Assembly (NCBI GenBank): GCA_015680685.1
Contig: MNCI01008374.1
Coordinates: 1,936-44,165, forward strand
DNA: 42,230 bases
Source of the DNA: Gnetum montanum
Lineage: Eukaryota; Streptophyta; Gnetopsida; Gnetales; Gnetaceae
Direction of reading: 5' to 3'
Shown piece by piece: positions 11,576-24,003 of this stretch. Numbering within the stretch: position 1 is the first letter of the stretch; every line of letters starts with the position of its first letter. Below the pieces are notes generated by a model. It had not been told where the DNA came from and made no database searches. It worked only from the letters and a program-made list of their open reading frames with translations. The position numbers were made by a program, and so were the translations under genes.

Positions 11576-12090
11576 CTATATCCTTATATGTGATTCATGG
11601 GACTTTCTTCTTCTTGATCTTTCCAAATGCATTTTCTTTTGAAATCTCCAAGGAAAGATTTCAAATTTCCAATCATGCATAAATAGTACTTGGCCAAGCC
11701 CTTTCCATGATGATTGGGAATTCCCCCTTGTAATTTCAACATAAATCACCAAGAAGTCAACAGGATAGGACCATCCATAGATAGTAGTCACAATGATCTT
11801 CACAAGTCCCAAGGGAACAGTGATGGATTGGCCTACTAACTCAAGATAGATGATACTCTTCTTAAGTGGAGGTAGGTTCTAGGCTTTATACATCTCATGA
11901 AAAATTAGATTAACACTAGAACCTAAATCCAAAAGAGCTTTGCAAGGCTCTTTCCCAACGATTTGAAGATAGATTAAGGGACTCTGAGGATCATATCTTT
12001 TCCTAGGAAGCTGACCAACCTTTATCCAATCAATTACCACATGGGTTAACATGGCAGTATGCACTTTGGGAGGTGATTGGTTTGAAGGGG
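11576..12090 (-). pseudogene. Retropepsin-like protease remnant, copy B
   Basis: Two open pieces on the minus strand (12064-11879 and 11812-11576) cover an aspartic protease. The active-site segment reads LLDLGSSVNLI, the DLG(A/S)S variant usual in Athila/Tat-type gypsy elements, and it is followed by the GWSYPVDFLVI block. The enzyme would have cut the Gag-Pol polyprotein. A frameshift separates the two pieces. Copy D carries the same domain at 20380-20850 with the Gly replaced (DSSFG). Confidence 0.75.
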
Positions 12091-14650
12091 ACTTGAACGC
12101 ATTGGATGTAGAGGATGAGGAAGAAGCAAGGTTATCAACCGCATTAGTCTATGAGGGCTTTGTAGGACTATTGGTTAGGAAGAATGGTCTTTTTTTGGGA
12201 TCTAGGTTTAGAACCACTTGGCAGAGGAGCTAACTGTAATTTAATGGCCTTGGTAGTGTTACTATGTTGTGGTTGGACTAGAATTTTATCCTACATTGAT
12301 GGAACATGTGGTAATTGGATTGAGGTTAGAGAGACATGCACAGAAGGATGAGAAGGATGATAAGGATATGGGGACTCCCCTCTTGGAGATGGAGAATGAG
12401 GTCTATAATACTCAAGAGGGTAGTAGTGATGTTGGAATGAGGTGTGACTGGAAGAGTCACACAAAGACATGGGTTGTTGAGCATAGTACTGATATGGATT
12501 AGGCTATCTATATGGGTACTGTTGACTTGGTAGTGGCATCCCCCATGACTATTGATGTTGCCATTGATGATATTGCTCAAATTGTTGTGGTGGAGCTCCA
12601 CTTGGATAATAGGCTTATTGTTGGTGAAAATGCCTTGGATTGCCTTGAGAATAAGAAAATCTTCTAGGTGCTTGCCTTCTTGCCAATCTAGGATTTAGAG
12701 TGTACACCCTAGATTCTTGCAAATACGACACAACAAGGCAACATTCCTTAGGATGTTCATATTGGCAGATGTCACACCCACCATCATCATCTAATTCAAA
12801 CTCCGCAACCTCCTATATAATAGTAGCTTTACCCTTACCCCTTTGGTGGACATGTTTAGCTTCCTTCCTCCTCTTGTAATCATGATCACTACTTTGCTCT
12901 TTGGATGCCTTTGCTATTTTCAGGGCTATTTGGAACTTTTGATCCAAAGAGTTCCAAATTTTATCTACCCTAGCCAAAATTTTAGAAATATATTTCTAAA
13001 TTGGCAAGGTCTTTCATTGCACCACATCATCACATGGTGCCTCCTTCTCATTCTCACAAAACCAAGCTTTCCTTTTTCTAATGGAAGGATCCTAGTTGTA
13101 CTCCTCTATACTTTCTCTCTTTCTTAGTTCTTCTTCTTCTTCTTTGGTAACTTGCTCAATGAGCCTTTGGATCTGATGGGCTTTATGCTATGCAATTCTC
13201 CTTGAGGCATAGATCCCAGGAGTTCTCCTCATTTCTAATCGAAGCCCATCTATCATATGGCAAAGCTACTCCCTTTGAGAATAACAATGGCTAGGACATT
13301 CATGCAAAAGAGAATAGTACCTACCCATGGTTGCATCCAAGGGTTCATATGCCCCTTGCCACCAACCTTGGATCTAGGTTTTCAAGTTGGACACTATGGA
13401 GTATGTTTGATATTTGTCATTGAACAACTCAAGCATTGTACTCCATCTATGGATTGATTTTGGTTCCAAGGACCTGTACCAACTTTTTACTTCTTTTATG
13501 AATGTCCTAGGGAACAACTTAAGTTTTTGCCATTGGTTTTCTATGCATTGTAAGACACAAGCATTATGAAATTCTTGTAGATGGTTCTTCAAATTTGAAT
13601 TATATCCCCCTTCAAACTTGGGGATATTATTCATATCCAACCACTTGATTCTGCTATCCTTTACATGCCTTGTTGAAATTCTCACTACCTTTGCAATGTT
13701 CATCATATTTTGAGTTGCAAGTAAAGGCTCATCATAGTCATGGCCTTTGTTATGGCCATGATGCCTATGATACCCTCTACTATCCCTTCTCTCATGGTGT
13801 AGAGCCTCCCTTAATTATCCACACTCCTAATCTCGACTAGTTTGGTAGAACCTATGATCATCTTTCTTCTGTTGATCACCTCCATCATGGTCATGTCCTC
13901 TATAGCTTCAGTTAAACCTAAAGGAGGAGGAAGAGAATGATGAAGATGAAGAGGAAGGAGGACTAACATCATGGTGCCTTCCACCTTCTCTTTGGTGGTA
14001 ATAGCAATGATCATCATTGTGATGCCTATCCTTGTCCTTGCCATGACTCATATCTTTGGATCCCCCATGATCATGTGATTCATTCTTACCTAAACCAAGA
14101 TTTTTTATAGTGGATTGTAAATTTTGGTTCAAGGCCCCTTTTTCGAAACCAAGGGAAGAAGAATCAATGAGATGAAAACCCCTAGAGAGGGGATCCTCAT
14201 TGTTTCTTTGGCCCAACAAAAATAAGGGGTTATTGAACCATTTTCCCTTTGTAGCTTCATGGTGCTTCTCTTGTTGCCGATCGATTTTACATTATACTTT
14301 AATGCAATGTTAATCCATGGAGTTGTGATCTTGCACAACATATTCAACATGAAGTCCTTGGATGTCCAACCTCATAAGATTTTGTTGGAGCATTGCAAGA
14401 ACTAATCAATCAAGTGGCAACACAATGTTATCCTCCATGTCTCTTCATTGCATTTGATCATCTTGATGTAGAACGAAGGTGAAATCTAGCACATACTCAT
14501 CAGGATGAGTACATACCACTCAACATAATTGGGGCACTGGATAGTTTGACCATTCATTCCTTAGATTGTATGTGTGCTCAAATTTTAGTGAAGAATCATC
14601 CTTGTGAGAAAAAAACATTTTGAATTAGAAGAAAACTAATGGTGTGCTTT
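12091..14650 (-). pseudogene. Gag remnant, copy B
   Basis: Minus-strand Gag with many stops. The N-terminal part near 14520-14380 has the DEYVLDFTFVLHQDD block shared with copy D. A charged, low-complexity, His- and Ser-rich linker lies at 13900-14220. The retrotransposon Gag core is in 13706-13374 (NNIPKFEGG, then WYRSLEP and LELFNDKYQ). A Cys-His knuckle, CDICQYEHPKECC, lies near 12770-12730. Gag would form the particle and bind RNA. It runs from the primer site toward the protease, so the order LTR-PBS-gag-PR-RT-RH-INT is complete in copy B. Confidence 0.75.
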
Positions 14651-14755
14651 TTAGAATTGTTGTTAGTGTTAAAATGATTATGACTTTAAGGTTTGATTCA
14701 ACGATGTTGAATGATTTTTCACTAAGTCCTAGATAATGCATGAAACTAACTAAAG

Positions 14756-14774
14756 TCCTCGGCAATGACACCAA
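14756..14774 (-). other. Primer-binding site of copy B (tRNA-Asp-like)
   Basis: Directly next to the LTR, the minus strand reads TTGGTGTCATTGCCGAGGA. This matches the Athila/Tat primer site TTGGCGCCGTTGCCGGGGA with changes that are all transitions, mostly at former CpG or CpNpG sites. Confidence 0.75.
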
Positions 14775-15663
14775 TGATGAGCAACGAGTATACCCTACGC
14801 CCAACCATACAAATCACTAGCATTCACTCAGCAATTCGATCGCATTCCAAAGACTTTAGGTTTCTTTGTACACTAATTATAAGAGGTGAAACTAACCATT
14901 GCAATTATTGTCTTCCTAATTTCACTTTTGAAGTTCAAAGATATGATTGAGTGTAACTGAGGTATGTGATTTTTATCATTTTTATGTTTTATGTTCTAAG
15001 TTGCCTAAGAATAAAGAATAAGAATTAAAGTATTTTAATGCTAAACTAATCTAACAACTAGCTAACACTTATCTAATCCTAACATAAGCATCAATTTCCA
15101 CTTGCTATATACATCTTGAACACGTTTAACACTATTGGGTTACCAAATGTTAAGCATTATTGGGATTACCAAGTGCTAAGGGTATGCTCGAGGTGGTCAT
15201 ACTTATGTGATTAATTAATCACTATTTAATCTATCTTAATTAATTGCTTAATTTCTTAATTACTTAAAAACATTAAATAAAATTTCTTGAATATTAAATG
15301 CTTAAGAAAAATATTAAGATATTCCAAGTGCTACAAGGTTTATGAAGAAAGCTTGTCTTTATTGTCAATTACATTGAAGTGGTCAAGTACATCAATGTTT
15401 GAACAAATATCTATACACTTCTCACTCCTATTGTAGGCACTTGGAAAAATATTCTAATTTTTGGAAAGAAAAACTACAATAGCTTTGCTACAATCTAACT
15501 TATAAATGCCATAAATGTAGCTGGTTCACGCATTTATATAGGCAACAACAAACACTGCATTGATGCATATGTGTTAACGTGTCAGACTATACATCGACAA
15601 GATCACGTCAATGGGCATGCATTGATGAGTTCGGGTCAACGTAGCCAAAAGAGACACTCATCA
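14775..15663 (-). repeat. 5' LTR of gypsy copy B
   Basis: An 889-bp LTR bounded by TGATGA...CTCATCA and followed on the inner side by the primer site. Read on the minus strand, U3 carries CATTGATG words and a TATATAAATG box near 15530. The R/U5 part is similar to the LTRs of copies C and D, for example the block around 14950-15000 against 39360-39410. The matching 3' LTR was not found. The first flanking bases outside it are GTAGT. Confidence 0.8.
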
Positions 15664-15929
15664 GTAGTAATTGATAACAATGTATCTATTATACAATAAG
15701 AAGTTTAAGGATATAAGGGAAGTTGAATAAAAACTTCATGTTGCCAACTAGAAAGGGTCACATACATAAATTGGAAATACTTTATATAAATGATTCCATT
15801 ATTAAAGATCCTTAGGCTATTAATAATATTTAAGCAAATAATTTTTATTCTAATTTTTATTTTGAAGGATTTAGAAAGGAATCCTTCCAAGTCTCTAGTA
15901 TGCATGCACATCGAAGTATTCTTGAAGTA
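15664..15929. other. No gene seen
   Basis: A/T-rich flank between copy B and the LINE remnant. Part of it may be LINE sequence too decayed to read. Confidence 0.4.
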
Positions 15930-16849
15930 GACTTATAGTGGAAGAAATAAAAGTAAAAACCTTTAGTTTAGTAGATGGAAAATTTCTAGGTTTTGATAGT
16001 TTTCCAATTGAATTTTTTAAAAGGCATTAGGACATCATTGGATATTATCTCTTTTATGTTTTTAAGAAGCCATTAAAAAAGTTTCTCTTAGTAAAAATAT
16101 TAAAGGTATGATTCGTCTTCTTCCTAAGGATAGAGAATGGATTGCAAACTACATTAATGGAGATGATGTTTGGATGCACCTTTTAAGAAAAAATTTATGT
16201 AAAATAAAAACCTAAGAATGATAACAGGTGGTCTTCAAATAAATTTCTTTACTACCTTCTTCTTCCTTCATCCATTTCTATTCCAAGTTCTATAATTCTT
16301 AAACAAATTTAGAAGATATGGTGCAAGGTTACTAAATACTAGAATTACAATTATATTGCAACTTCAAAAGATATGCTTAAGCGAATTAGCCCATGATGGC
16401 TTCCTTTTAATGAAAGAACTTAGACTACTAGTTCATCTAGATTGTGTACAACTTAGAGCAAATTTGATATCATTGTAGTTTTTTATCTATGTATGCATGA
16501 TTGATGGATTACATGGAATAAAGCTTCTAGCCTATATGGTTTGAATAGAAAGAGGAAAAAAATTTAAAAATTAATTTCTAATCTTGAGAATTTATCTAAA
16601 GTTAATAAAGGTTTTCATCAGGATTTTCTAGATATTTTTTGGAATGATGGTAGATGTGCTTTTCCTTTTGACTCAAAAGTTGCTTATGAGATTATTACAA
16701 AGAATTATTTTATTCATAACAAATTCAATAAGGCTTGGAAAATGCAATTATCATCACAATCTTAAATCAAGAAGATAAAATATATTTGAAGAGCTCCTAC
16801 ATTTCCTAAAATATGTATCTTTTTATGGTGTCCTATTCATCAAGGTCTT
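15930..16849 (+). mobile_element. Decayed LINE remnant, left half
   Basis: Plus-strand pieces of a non-LTR reverse transcriptase ORF with many stops. Near 15985-16060 they read, across frames, GFDSFPIEFF...DIIGYY, the pattern after the PGPDGFP motif of plant LINE RTs, then GMIRLLPKDR near 16110. The middle of RT appears deleted. The right end (16780-16849) reads KIKYIWRAPTFPKICIFLW and then PIHQGL, the start of the LINE C-terminal zinc-binding region. It breaks off where gypsy copy D is inserted and resumes at 26856. Confidence 0.7.
16845..16849 (+). repeat. Target-site duplication, left (GTCTT)
   Basis: GTCTT directly precedes the TG of the 5' LTR and recurs at 26851-26855 directly after the CA of the 3' LTR. 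A 5-bp duplication is standard for Ty3/gypsy integration. Confidence 0.9.
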
Positions 16850-17691
16850 TGATGAGTCACCAAAAAAGCGACCTGATATCGGACCCTCGATATTAGATAC
16901 GTGATATCGGATGGACCAAGAAATATTAGACACGTGATGTCGAAGCCTATCCATTGGCTATAAATAAGAGATAGGGGCACTTGGTCTTGGGGGGTAATTT
17001 TTCAGTCCTTTAGCCAAACTCTTGTAGTTTTTCCCTTCTAAAGTTAGAATTATTCCTGAGTGTCCGTAGTAGAAGTCATAGAGTGAACAGATCTTTATTT
17101 GAGCATTGTGTACATGAGCACACCTTGTGTTTGGGAATAAAGACAAACTTTGTGATAAACCTTGCAACATTCAAAATATCTTAATTATTGCACTTAATGT
17201 TATTTACTATTATTTGATGCTTTCAGTAGTTAGTTAATGTTATTTCCATAGAATTATTAATTATGAATTAGCACACTTAGCATGACCACTTTGAGCATAT
17301 GTGGAACACTTGGTAACCCAATAACAACTAGTGTTTGGTAATCCCAATAGTGTTACACTGGTTCAAGATGTGTTCAGAGAGTGGGAACGGATACTGGTGT
17401 TAGGATTTGATTCATGTTAGAGTTACAAAAACCCATTAGTTAATTCAATCTTTTCATTTCACACACTTAGGAAACTAAGATAGAAAATATAAAAAACATA
17501 AAAAATCATATACGTCGAGTTTACTTAACCATACAATTGTGCCTTACAACTAAGCTTGGGAAGACAATGACTATATAACTCATCCTTGTTCTATGTAGGT
17601 GCATAAGCAATTAATTCTTGGAGTTCGATCAAATCATGTGTGAATGCTTGTATTCATATGGTTGGGCATAGGGGTACCTTACCACTCATCA
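16850..17691 (+). repeat. 5' LTR of copy D
   Basis: 842 bp, TGATGAG to CTCATCA. U3 has three GATAT(C/T) boxes at 14-bp spacing (16875, 16889, 16903). The TATA box TATAAATA is at 16959-16966 and a polyadenylation signal AATAAA at 17136-17141. The internal edge abuts the primer site. Confidence 0.9.
16875..16908 (+). promoter_or_regulatory. U3 array of GATATC boxes, 5' LTR
   Basis: GATATC at 16875, GATATT at 16889 and GATATC at 16903, exactly 14 bp apart and about 50 bp upstream of the TATA box. The 3' LTR has four such boxes at the same spacing. Confidence 0.6.
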
Positions 17692-17710
17692 TTAGCGTCA
17701 TTGTCGGGGA
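17692..17710 (+). other. Primer-binding site of copy D (tRNA-Asp-like)
   Basis: TTAGCGTCATTGTCGGGGA directly follows the LTR. It equals the Athila/Tat site TTGGCGCCGTTGCCGGGGA except for G-to-A and C-to-T changes. Confidence 0.8.
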
Positions 17711-17827
17711 TTTTGTTGTTTATGCGCTGATTAGGACTTAGGAAATCCTTCCATCATTAGAACGAACCCTTAGAGTTAACTATCCTACAATCACCAAAAA
17801 AGAGTACTGCACACTAAGTAATCAATG

Positions 17828-20130
17828 ATGTCTCCTTCTTCTTATGAGAGTGCTTCACCGACTAGGTCCAATACAATGAACAATCAGAGGCAGGGTGTAC
17901 ATGATGATCTACCAATGCCTCAATAGTTTTGCATGGTATACGCTCATGCTGATGAGTATGTACCAGAATTTACCTTTATCCTCCACTAGGATGAATAGCT
18001 GCGATGCTGTGATTTAGAAGGTAACATAGTGCTACCTCCTGATTGCTCAATCTCGAGCATGCTTCTTCATGCTCTCACATGAATTGGTATGTAGCACTTA
18101 CAGTTAGAGTACGTTGTGCATAAATAAGACTTGAGAGAGTATTGACCCATGGAGGTACAATGCCAGAGGGATCTACAACAGGAGAGACATTATGAACCAG
18201 TGAAGGGGAAGTGGTCTCAGGATGTCTTGTATGTTCTAAGTGAAAATGACAGTGGTGAACCTATCTTGGGAGGTTTTCCACAGAACGATGTTCCTTTATT
18301 TAACTTTGATCAAGGCGATGGGTATCAGAATCTTCACTCAACTATTCATAACCCAAGTTCTAGTACCAATGAACACAAAGGGTCCAGAAAAGGAACAAGA
18401 ATGCATGATAATGATGAATATCATGATCATAACCACAACTGAGGCCAAGACCACCGAAGAGAGGGTGGCAAGCGTCGACATGATGCTAGTCCTTCTTCAT
18501 CTTCACCTTCATCTTCTTCTTTCTCCTCTCCTTGGAGATCTGAACATAGTCACAAAGGGTGAGACCATGAGGACAATGGTAGGTGAAATAGAAATCATTG
18601 ATAAAACAATAGAGAGAGGGAGCAAGGGCATTCCACAGAGACACATCACGAAAGAAGTGAGAGTAGGGAACAGCATAAGCATCATAGATGCCATAAGCAA
18701 CATGATCATGATGAACCCCTACTTGCCACCCAAAGTATGTTAAATATAACAAAGGCTATTAGGATCCCAACAAGGCACCAGAAAGATAGTAGGATCAAAA
18801 GACTAGACATGAATAACATCCCACGATTTGAAGGGGGATACAATGCTGATCCTCAAAACTGTTTACAAGCATTCCATGATGCATGTGCCTTGTAGAATAT
18901 AGAAAATGAATGGAAAAAGCTAAAGTTATTTTCACGGACATTAATCAAGGAAGAAAAAAGTTGGTACCGGTCCTTAGAACTGGAATCCATTCATTGATGG
19001 AGTACCATGTTAGAGCTACTCAATGATAAGTATCAAACATACTCCCGAGTGTCCAACCTGCATAAACAAATCCAAGGATGAAAATAAGGAGGACACGAAC
19101 CCTTGGATGCTACCATGGGCTGATATTATTCATTATTACATCATTGCCCTAGCCATGGTTACTCACAAAAGGAACAACTACACCACCTTGTAGATGGGCT
19201 TAGGTACAAAACACGAAGAACCCTTGGGACTTATGCCTAAGGAAGGCTATCTAAGCTTAGAGCCCATCAAATACAAAGATTGTTGAAGCAAGTTGCCAAG
19301 GAGGAAGGTGAGTTGAGGAAAAGAGAAAGTGTAGAGGAGTACAATAGAGATCCTTCCCTCCAAAATAAGGAAATTAGATTTTGCGAAGATGAAGAAGAGT
19401 CATCACTTAAAGAGATGGTAAATAGAAAGACTTTTCCCATTCAAAAATTTTCATCAGAAGTATCGGCAAAGGTGGATCAAATGTGAAACTTCCTAGACAA
19501 AAAATTTCAAATTATCCTAAAAATAGTAGAGTCTAAAGAAAAAAGTAGTGATTGAGAGAGAAGGAAAAAAGAAGAAGCTGAGTATGCATGTAACAAGGGT
19601 AAGGGCAAAGTTGTCGTCATTGAAGAGGTTGTGGATTTGGACACAGACAATGATGGTGGATGTGAGATATGCCAATATGACCATCCTAAAGGATGTTGCC
19701 CAGTAGTGTCACATCTACAAGAGTCTAGGGTGTATGCACTAAACCCACGATTAAACAAATGACAAACACCCAGAAGGTTACCTTATCCTCAAAGTAACCC
19801 AAGGCAGTTCCACCAACCCTTAACATATTATCCAAGTGGAGCTCCATCAAAACTGAATGAATAATATCAACAATGGCAACACCCATAGTTATGGGGAATG
19901 CCACTACCATGTCCACAGTACCCTTACCATCAACCTGACCCATACGCGTATCACGCTCAGCAACCAATCTCTCCACGTGACTCTACTAGTCACAATGCTC
20001 TCCAACCTCACTACTAGACCCCTGAGTACTATAGAACTTCTTCTTCTAGGGGTGATGCTCCACATACACACTACCCTTCTCATTTTTCTACATCTCTTCC
20101 ACTCTTAGCTCCATTACCACCTACTCCAAC
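17828..20130 (+). pseudogene. Gag remnant, copy D
   Basis: The likely start is the ATG at 17828 (MSPSSYESASPTRSN), 117 bp after the primer site. Reading continues with DEYVPEFTFIL, a piece open at 18149-18442, a charged His/Asp/Asn-rich linker near 18370-18540, the Gag core around 18800-19040 (IPRFEGG-like, then SWYRSLELESIH), a Lys/Glu-rich coiled-coil-like part in 19280-19486, and a knuckle CEICQYDHPKGCC near 19660-19700. Stops occur throughout. The protein would coat and package element RNA. The knuckle spacing is C-x2-C-x3-H-x4-C, one residue shorter than the usual CCHC form in its middle part. Confidence 0.75.
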
Positions 20131-20953
20131 TATGCAGGTTGAGCTTCTTGCCCAGCCACAGCAACGTAACACTACAAGGGCTATCAATCTTCAACCTACT
20201 ATTGGTTTAAACAACCAATCAAAGAAGAGATATTTCTTTAGAACCAACAGTCCAACCAAGTCCTTACAACCACAAGTGGCTAAATATCTAAATGCCTCAT
20301 CATCGTTTGAATCTTCGGAACTTCCTTTGAACCAAAAACTGTACTCAACGCACATTGTCATGTTAACTCATGTCATTACTAATTGCATTAAAGCTAGCCA
20401 TCTTCTTAAGAAATTCTATGATCCTGGAAGTCCTCTTATTTATTTGTAGATCACTAGAAATAAGTCTTGTAAAGGTCTTTTGGATTCAAGTTTTGGTGTT
20501 AATTTGATCTCCCAATAAATGTATAAAGCTTGGAACCTACCTCCACTGAAGAAGAGTAACATTCATTTAGAGTTGGTTGACCAGTCCATCATGGTTCCAT
20601 TGGGATTAGTGGAGGACATTGTCACCACTATTTGTGGGTGGTCGTATCTAGCTGATTTCTTAGTAATCCAAGCCAACAATTGCAAGGGGGACTTCCCAAT
20701 CATAATGGGAAGAGCATGGCTAAGTACGATTGATGCATACCTAGGAATACATGATCTTTCCCTAGAAATATCAAAAGAAAATTCATTCGAAAAGATTGAG
20801 AAGAAGAAAGTTCCATGCATTGCATACAGTAACACAGGGTGCAACTGTGTGCAAAAGTCTTGGTTTGTACAACGCTCAACATTGCTTGCATGCAACCAGT
20901 GTGCACAAGTATCTGACATACAAAGATGCCTGTATGCAGTAACCACAAGATAG
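20131..20953 (+). pseudogene. Linker and retropepsin-like protease remnant, copy D
   Basis: The piece open at 20132-20449 is the Gag-to-protease linker, ending in HVITNCIKASHLL and DPGSPLIYL. The active-site segment straddles stops near 20450-20520 and reads LLDSSFGVNLI against LLDLGSSVNLI in copy B, so the catalytic D-x-G is damaged. The second half (20519-20953) keeps the GWSYLADFLVIQ and GRAWLSTIDA blocks of the fold. The enzyme would have processed Gag-Pol. Confidence 0.75.
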
Positions 20954-21069
20954 GAAGACACTCAATGGCTGATAACTGAGCCAGAGCACAATTCAACTTT
21001 ATGCATAGAACCAACTAAGAGCTTGACTTGTGCCTACATTGATAGCATAGATGCATTAAAATAAGTCCA

Positions 21070-22620
21070 TTGCTTCCAAGTACTGACATCGAAGATATCA
21101 ACTGGGGGAAGTTGGAAATCCCTGACGAGTTTAAGCAAGAGCCCACTGAATTAAAACCATTGCCCACCAGTATGGAGTATGCATTACTCAAGAATGGAAA
21201 ATCGGTAATCATTAATGCTAAGCTCACTCCTCAACAAAAAGAAAGAGTGCTAAGGATGGTAAGAAAATGGTCAAAATCCTTTGCTTGGTCATATCCCAAA
21301 TTAACCGAAATAGATCCTAGGATATGCCAATATGGAATTTATACTAACCCCTCTATGAAGCCTCGACGACAATCGCAAAGATGACTGAACCCAAATGCCT
21401 TAAGCAAGTAGTTAAGGAAGAAATTGAACTTCTAAAGGTTTGGTTCATCTACCCCATTGTTTGACAATGAATGGGTTAGTCCATTAGTTATTGTGCCTAA
21501 AAAGGGTGGTAAATGGAGGGTGTGTATAGACTTTAGGTTATTAAACATGGCAACATTTAAAGATAATTTCCCATTGTCATTCATTGATCAAGTATTAGAT
21601 ACGATTACAGGGCATTGTTATTATAGTTTTCTGAATGGTTATAGTGGGTACAATCAAATCCAAATAGCACCAAAATACCAAGCCAAAACTACATTCATGA
21701 GTCCTTGGGGAACATTTGCATACAGGAAAATGTCGTTTAGCTTGTGCAATGCTCTAGCAACATTTCAACATTTGGTTCTCAGTATATTTTAGCAGCAAAT
21801 AGGGAATGGTGTGGAGGCTTTTATAGATAACTTCTCCACCTATGGAGTGAACTTTGAATAAGAATTAGACTTATTAGAGCAAGTGCTGAAATGATGTGTT
21901 GAAACCAACCTAAGGCTCAATTGGTAGAAAAGCCACTTAATTGTCCAAGAGGGCATTATATTAGGGCATAAAATTTCACAAATAGGGATAGAGGTAGATC
22001 CTAAAAAAATTGAGGTCATCCAAGGAATTACTCATCAACCTAAAACTATAAAAGATGTTTGATCATTCCTTGGACATACTAGATATTATAGATGCTTCAT
22101 CGAGAACTTTTTGAAGATTGTAAAACCATTGGTAGAATTAACAAAAAAGGATGTATCCTTTGAATGGACAAAGGAATGTGAGCTAGTCTTCCAACCCTTG
22201 AAGCAGAAGCTCGTAGAAACACCCATTCTACAAGCTCCTAACTAGTCTAGACCATTCCATATAATGACTGATGTGTTCAATTTTGCTTTAGGAGCCGTAC
22301 TTACATAGTTGGATGAGCACAAATTTCCCTATTACATTCACTCTGCAAGTCAAAGTATTGCTGGTGCACAACTCAACTATACCACAACAGAAAAAGAGTT
22401 AATGGTCGTGGTGTTTGCACTAGAGAAATTTAGGCACTATGTATTAGGCTATAAGGTATTTGTACACAAAAATCATAGTGCAACTCAATTCCTTATGAAT
22501 AAACCAACGGTGAGCCCTTGCATCATACAATGGCTTGTGATCTTGCAAGAGTTCGATCTCACAATAGTAGATCGTAGAGGCACCAAGAATGTTATTTTCA
22601 ATCATTTATCTCAGTTGTGA
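21070..22620 (+). pseudogene. Reverse transcriptase and RNase H remnant, copy D
   Basis: RT N-terminal part at 21070-21384; palm at 21457-21850 with SPLVIVPKKGGKWRVCIDFR, then a CNALATFQ block (usually CNAPATFQ) and AFIDN where the catalytic motif is usually Y/F-x-D-D, so one catalytic Asp is Asn. Connection near 22050-22230. RNase H at 22240-22620 with TDVFNFALGAVL (catalytic Asp), YTTTEKELMVVVFALEKFR (catalytic Glu) and a decayed HKNHSA block where TDHSA is expected. The protein would copy element RNA into cDNA. Several stops and a frameshift near 21385-21456 rule out function. Confidence 0.85.
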
Positions 22621-22809
22621 TGGGACAACAAAGAGGCCAAATACCCAATTTTTGATTTCTTCCCTAATGAACTTCTCTTTATAGGTGTAATAAATAATCA
22701 ATCACCGATAGATATAAATTAGTATAATAGCATTCTTACTTATCTTCTTACACAAGAAACACCACAAGGGCTAGACATTCAAAAGAAACAATAGTTTCTC
22801 CATCGAGTC

Positions 22810-24003
22810 AAACATTTCATGGAAATCAACGGACACCTTTACAAGGTATGTTCCAATGGTTTGGTTCGATGGTGTGTCCCCGACGCAGAGCAATTTCCTG
22901 TTCTCCAAGATGCTCATGAGGGCCCTTGTGGGGGTCATTACGTTGGGAGATGAACAACCATTAAAGTCTTGCTTGCAAGATATTATTGGCCTACATTATT
23001 TCAAGACACCCATCATTTTATCCAATCTTGTGAGCACTACCAACGTGATGTGGGAATGACTACTAGAATGGAGGGTCCACAACAATGGATTTTGCCCTTA
23101 GAACCCTTCGAAATATGGGGTATTGATTTTATGGGGCCTATTACACTAATGTCCAATGGAAAAGCATACATTATTATTGCTGTTAAATATTTTATAAAAT
23201 TGGTAGAAGTAGCCACAGTTACCGACTGTACATCATCTACTGCTGCATCATTCGTTCAACAACAAATCATGAATAGGTTTGACATGCCTTGTGCACTTAT
23301 TTCCGATAATGGTACACATTTTACAAGTGCAAATTTTTGGAAGTTGATGCAATGCTTAGGAGTTGAGCATAAATTGACTACACCATATCATCCTCAAGTG
23401 AATCATCAAGCCGAAGTCACCAATAGGGAAATCACAAAAATTTTGACATGAACCATTAGCAAATATAGGCGAGACTAGAGTACCAAACTAAACGATGCTC
23501 TTTGGGCCTACCGCTCCACATGGAAACTCCCTATAGGCTACTCTCCTTATGAGTTAGTATATGGAAAACTTCCAACACTTTCTATCCAATTTGAGCTTCG
23601 TACACTATCTACAGCATGTGACCTTAACCTTGACCTCAGTCTAGCATAGAAAGAATGGTTAATGGATCTTAACTTGCTAGATGAAAATTGATTAGCCACC
23701 CTGTCATCCAACGAACTACACAAGGCCTTCAACAAACAATGTCATGACCTAAGAATTAGAAAATTCAAATACCAACCAGGAGATAGGGTTCTTTATTAGA
23801 ATCTCGCACATGTGCCACAACAAACTAAATTTCAAATGTTGTGGGAAGGACCTTATATCATTCATGAAACTTTTCCTTCAGGGTACATGATGATCTATAA
23901 ACCTAGAAGTCTAGATAAGAAATTATTGGTCAACATCCAGCAAACCAAACCTTTCCATGAGCTCAAAACAGCTAGTACTAACACTACCTCTATTGATGGA
24001 TAG
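22810..24003 (+). pseudogene. Integrase remnant, copy D
   Basis: Zinc domain near 22905-23050 (HEGPCGGHYVGR across frames, then SCEHYQRD, where the second Cys of the usual C-x2-C is Tyr). Core in 22969-23451: WGIDFMGP with the first Asp, ISDNGTHFTS with the second, and HQAEVTNREI with the Glu, so the D,D,E triad is kept in this piece. GPY/F module at 23812-24003 (MLWEGPYII), then NIQQTKPF. A stop at 23450 and breaks before the GPY/F module inactivate it. There is no chromodomain after the GPY/F module. Confidence 0.85.
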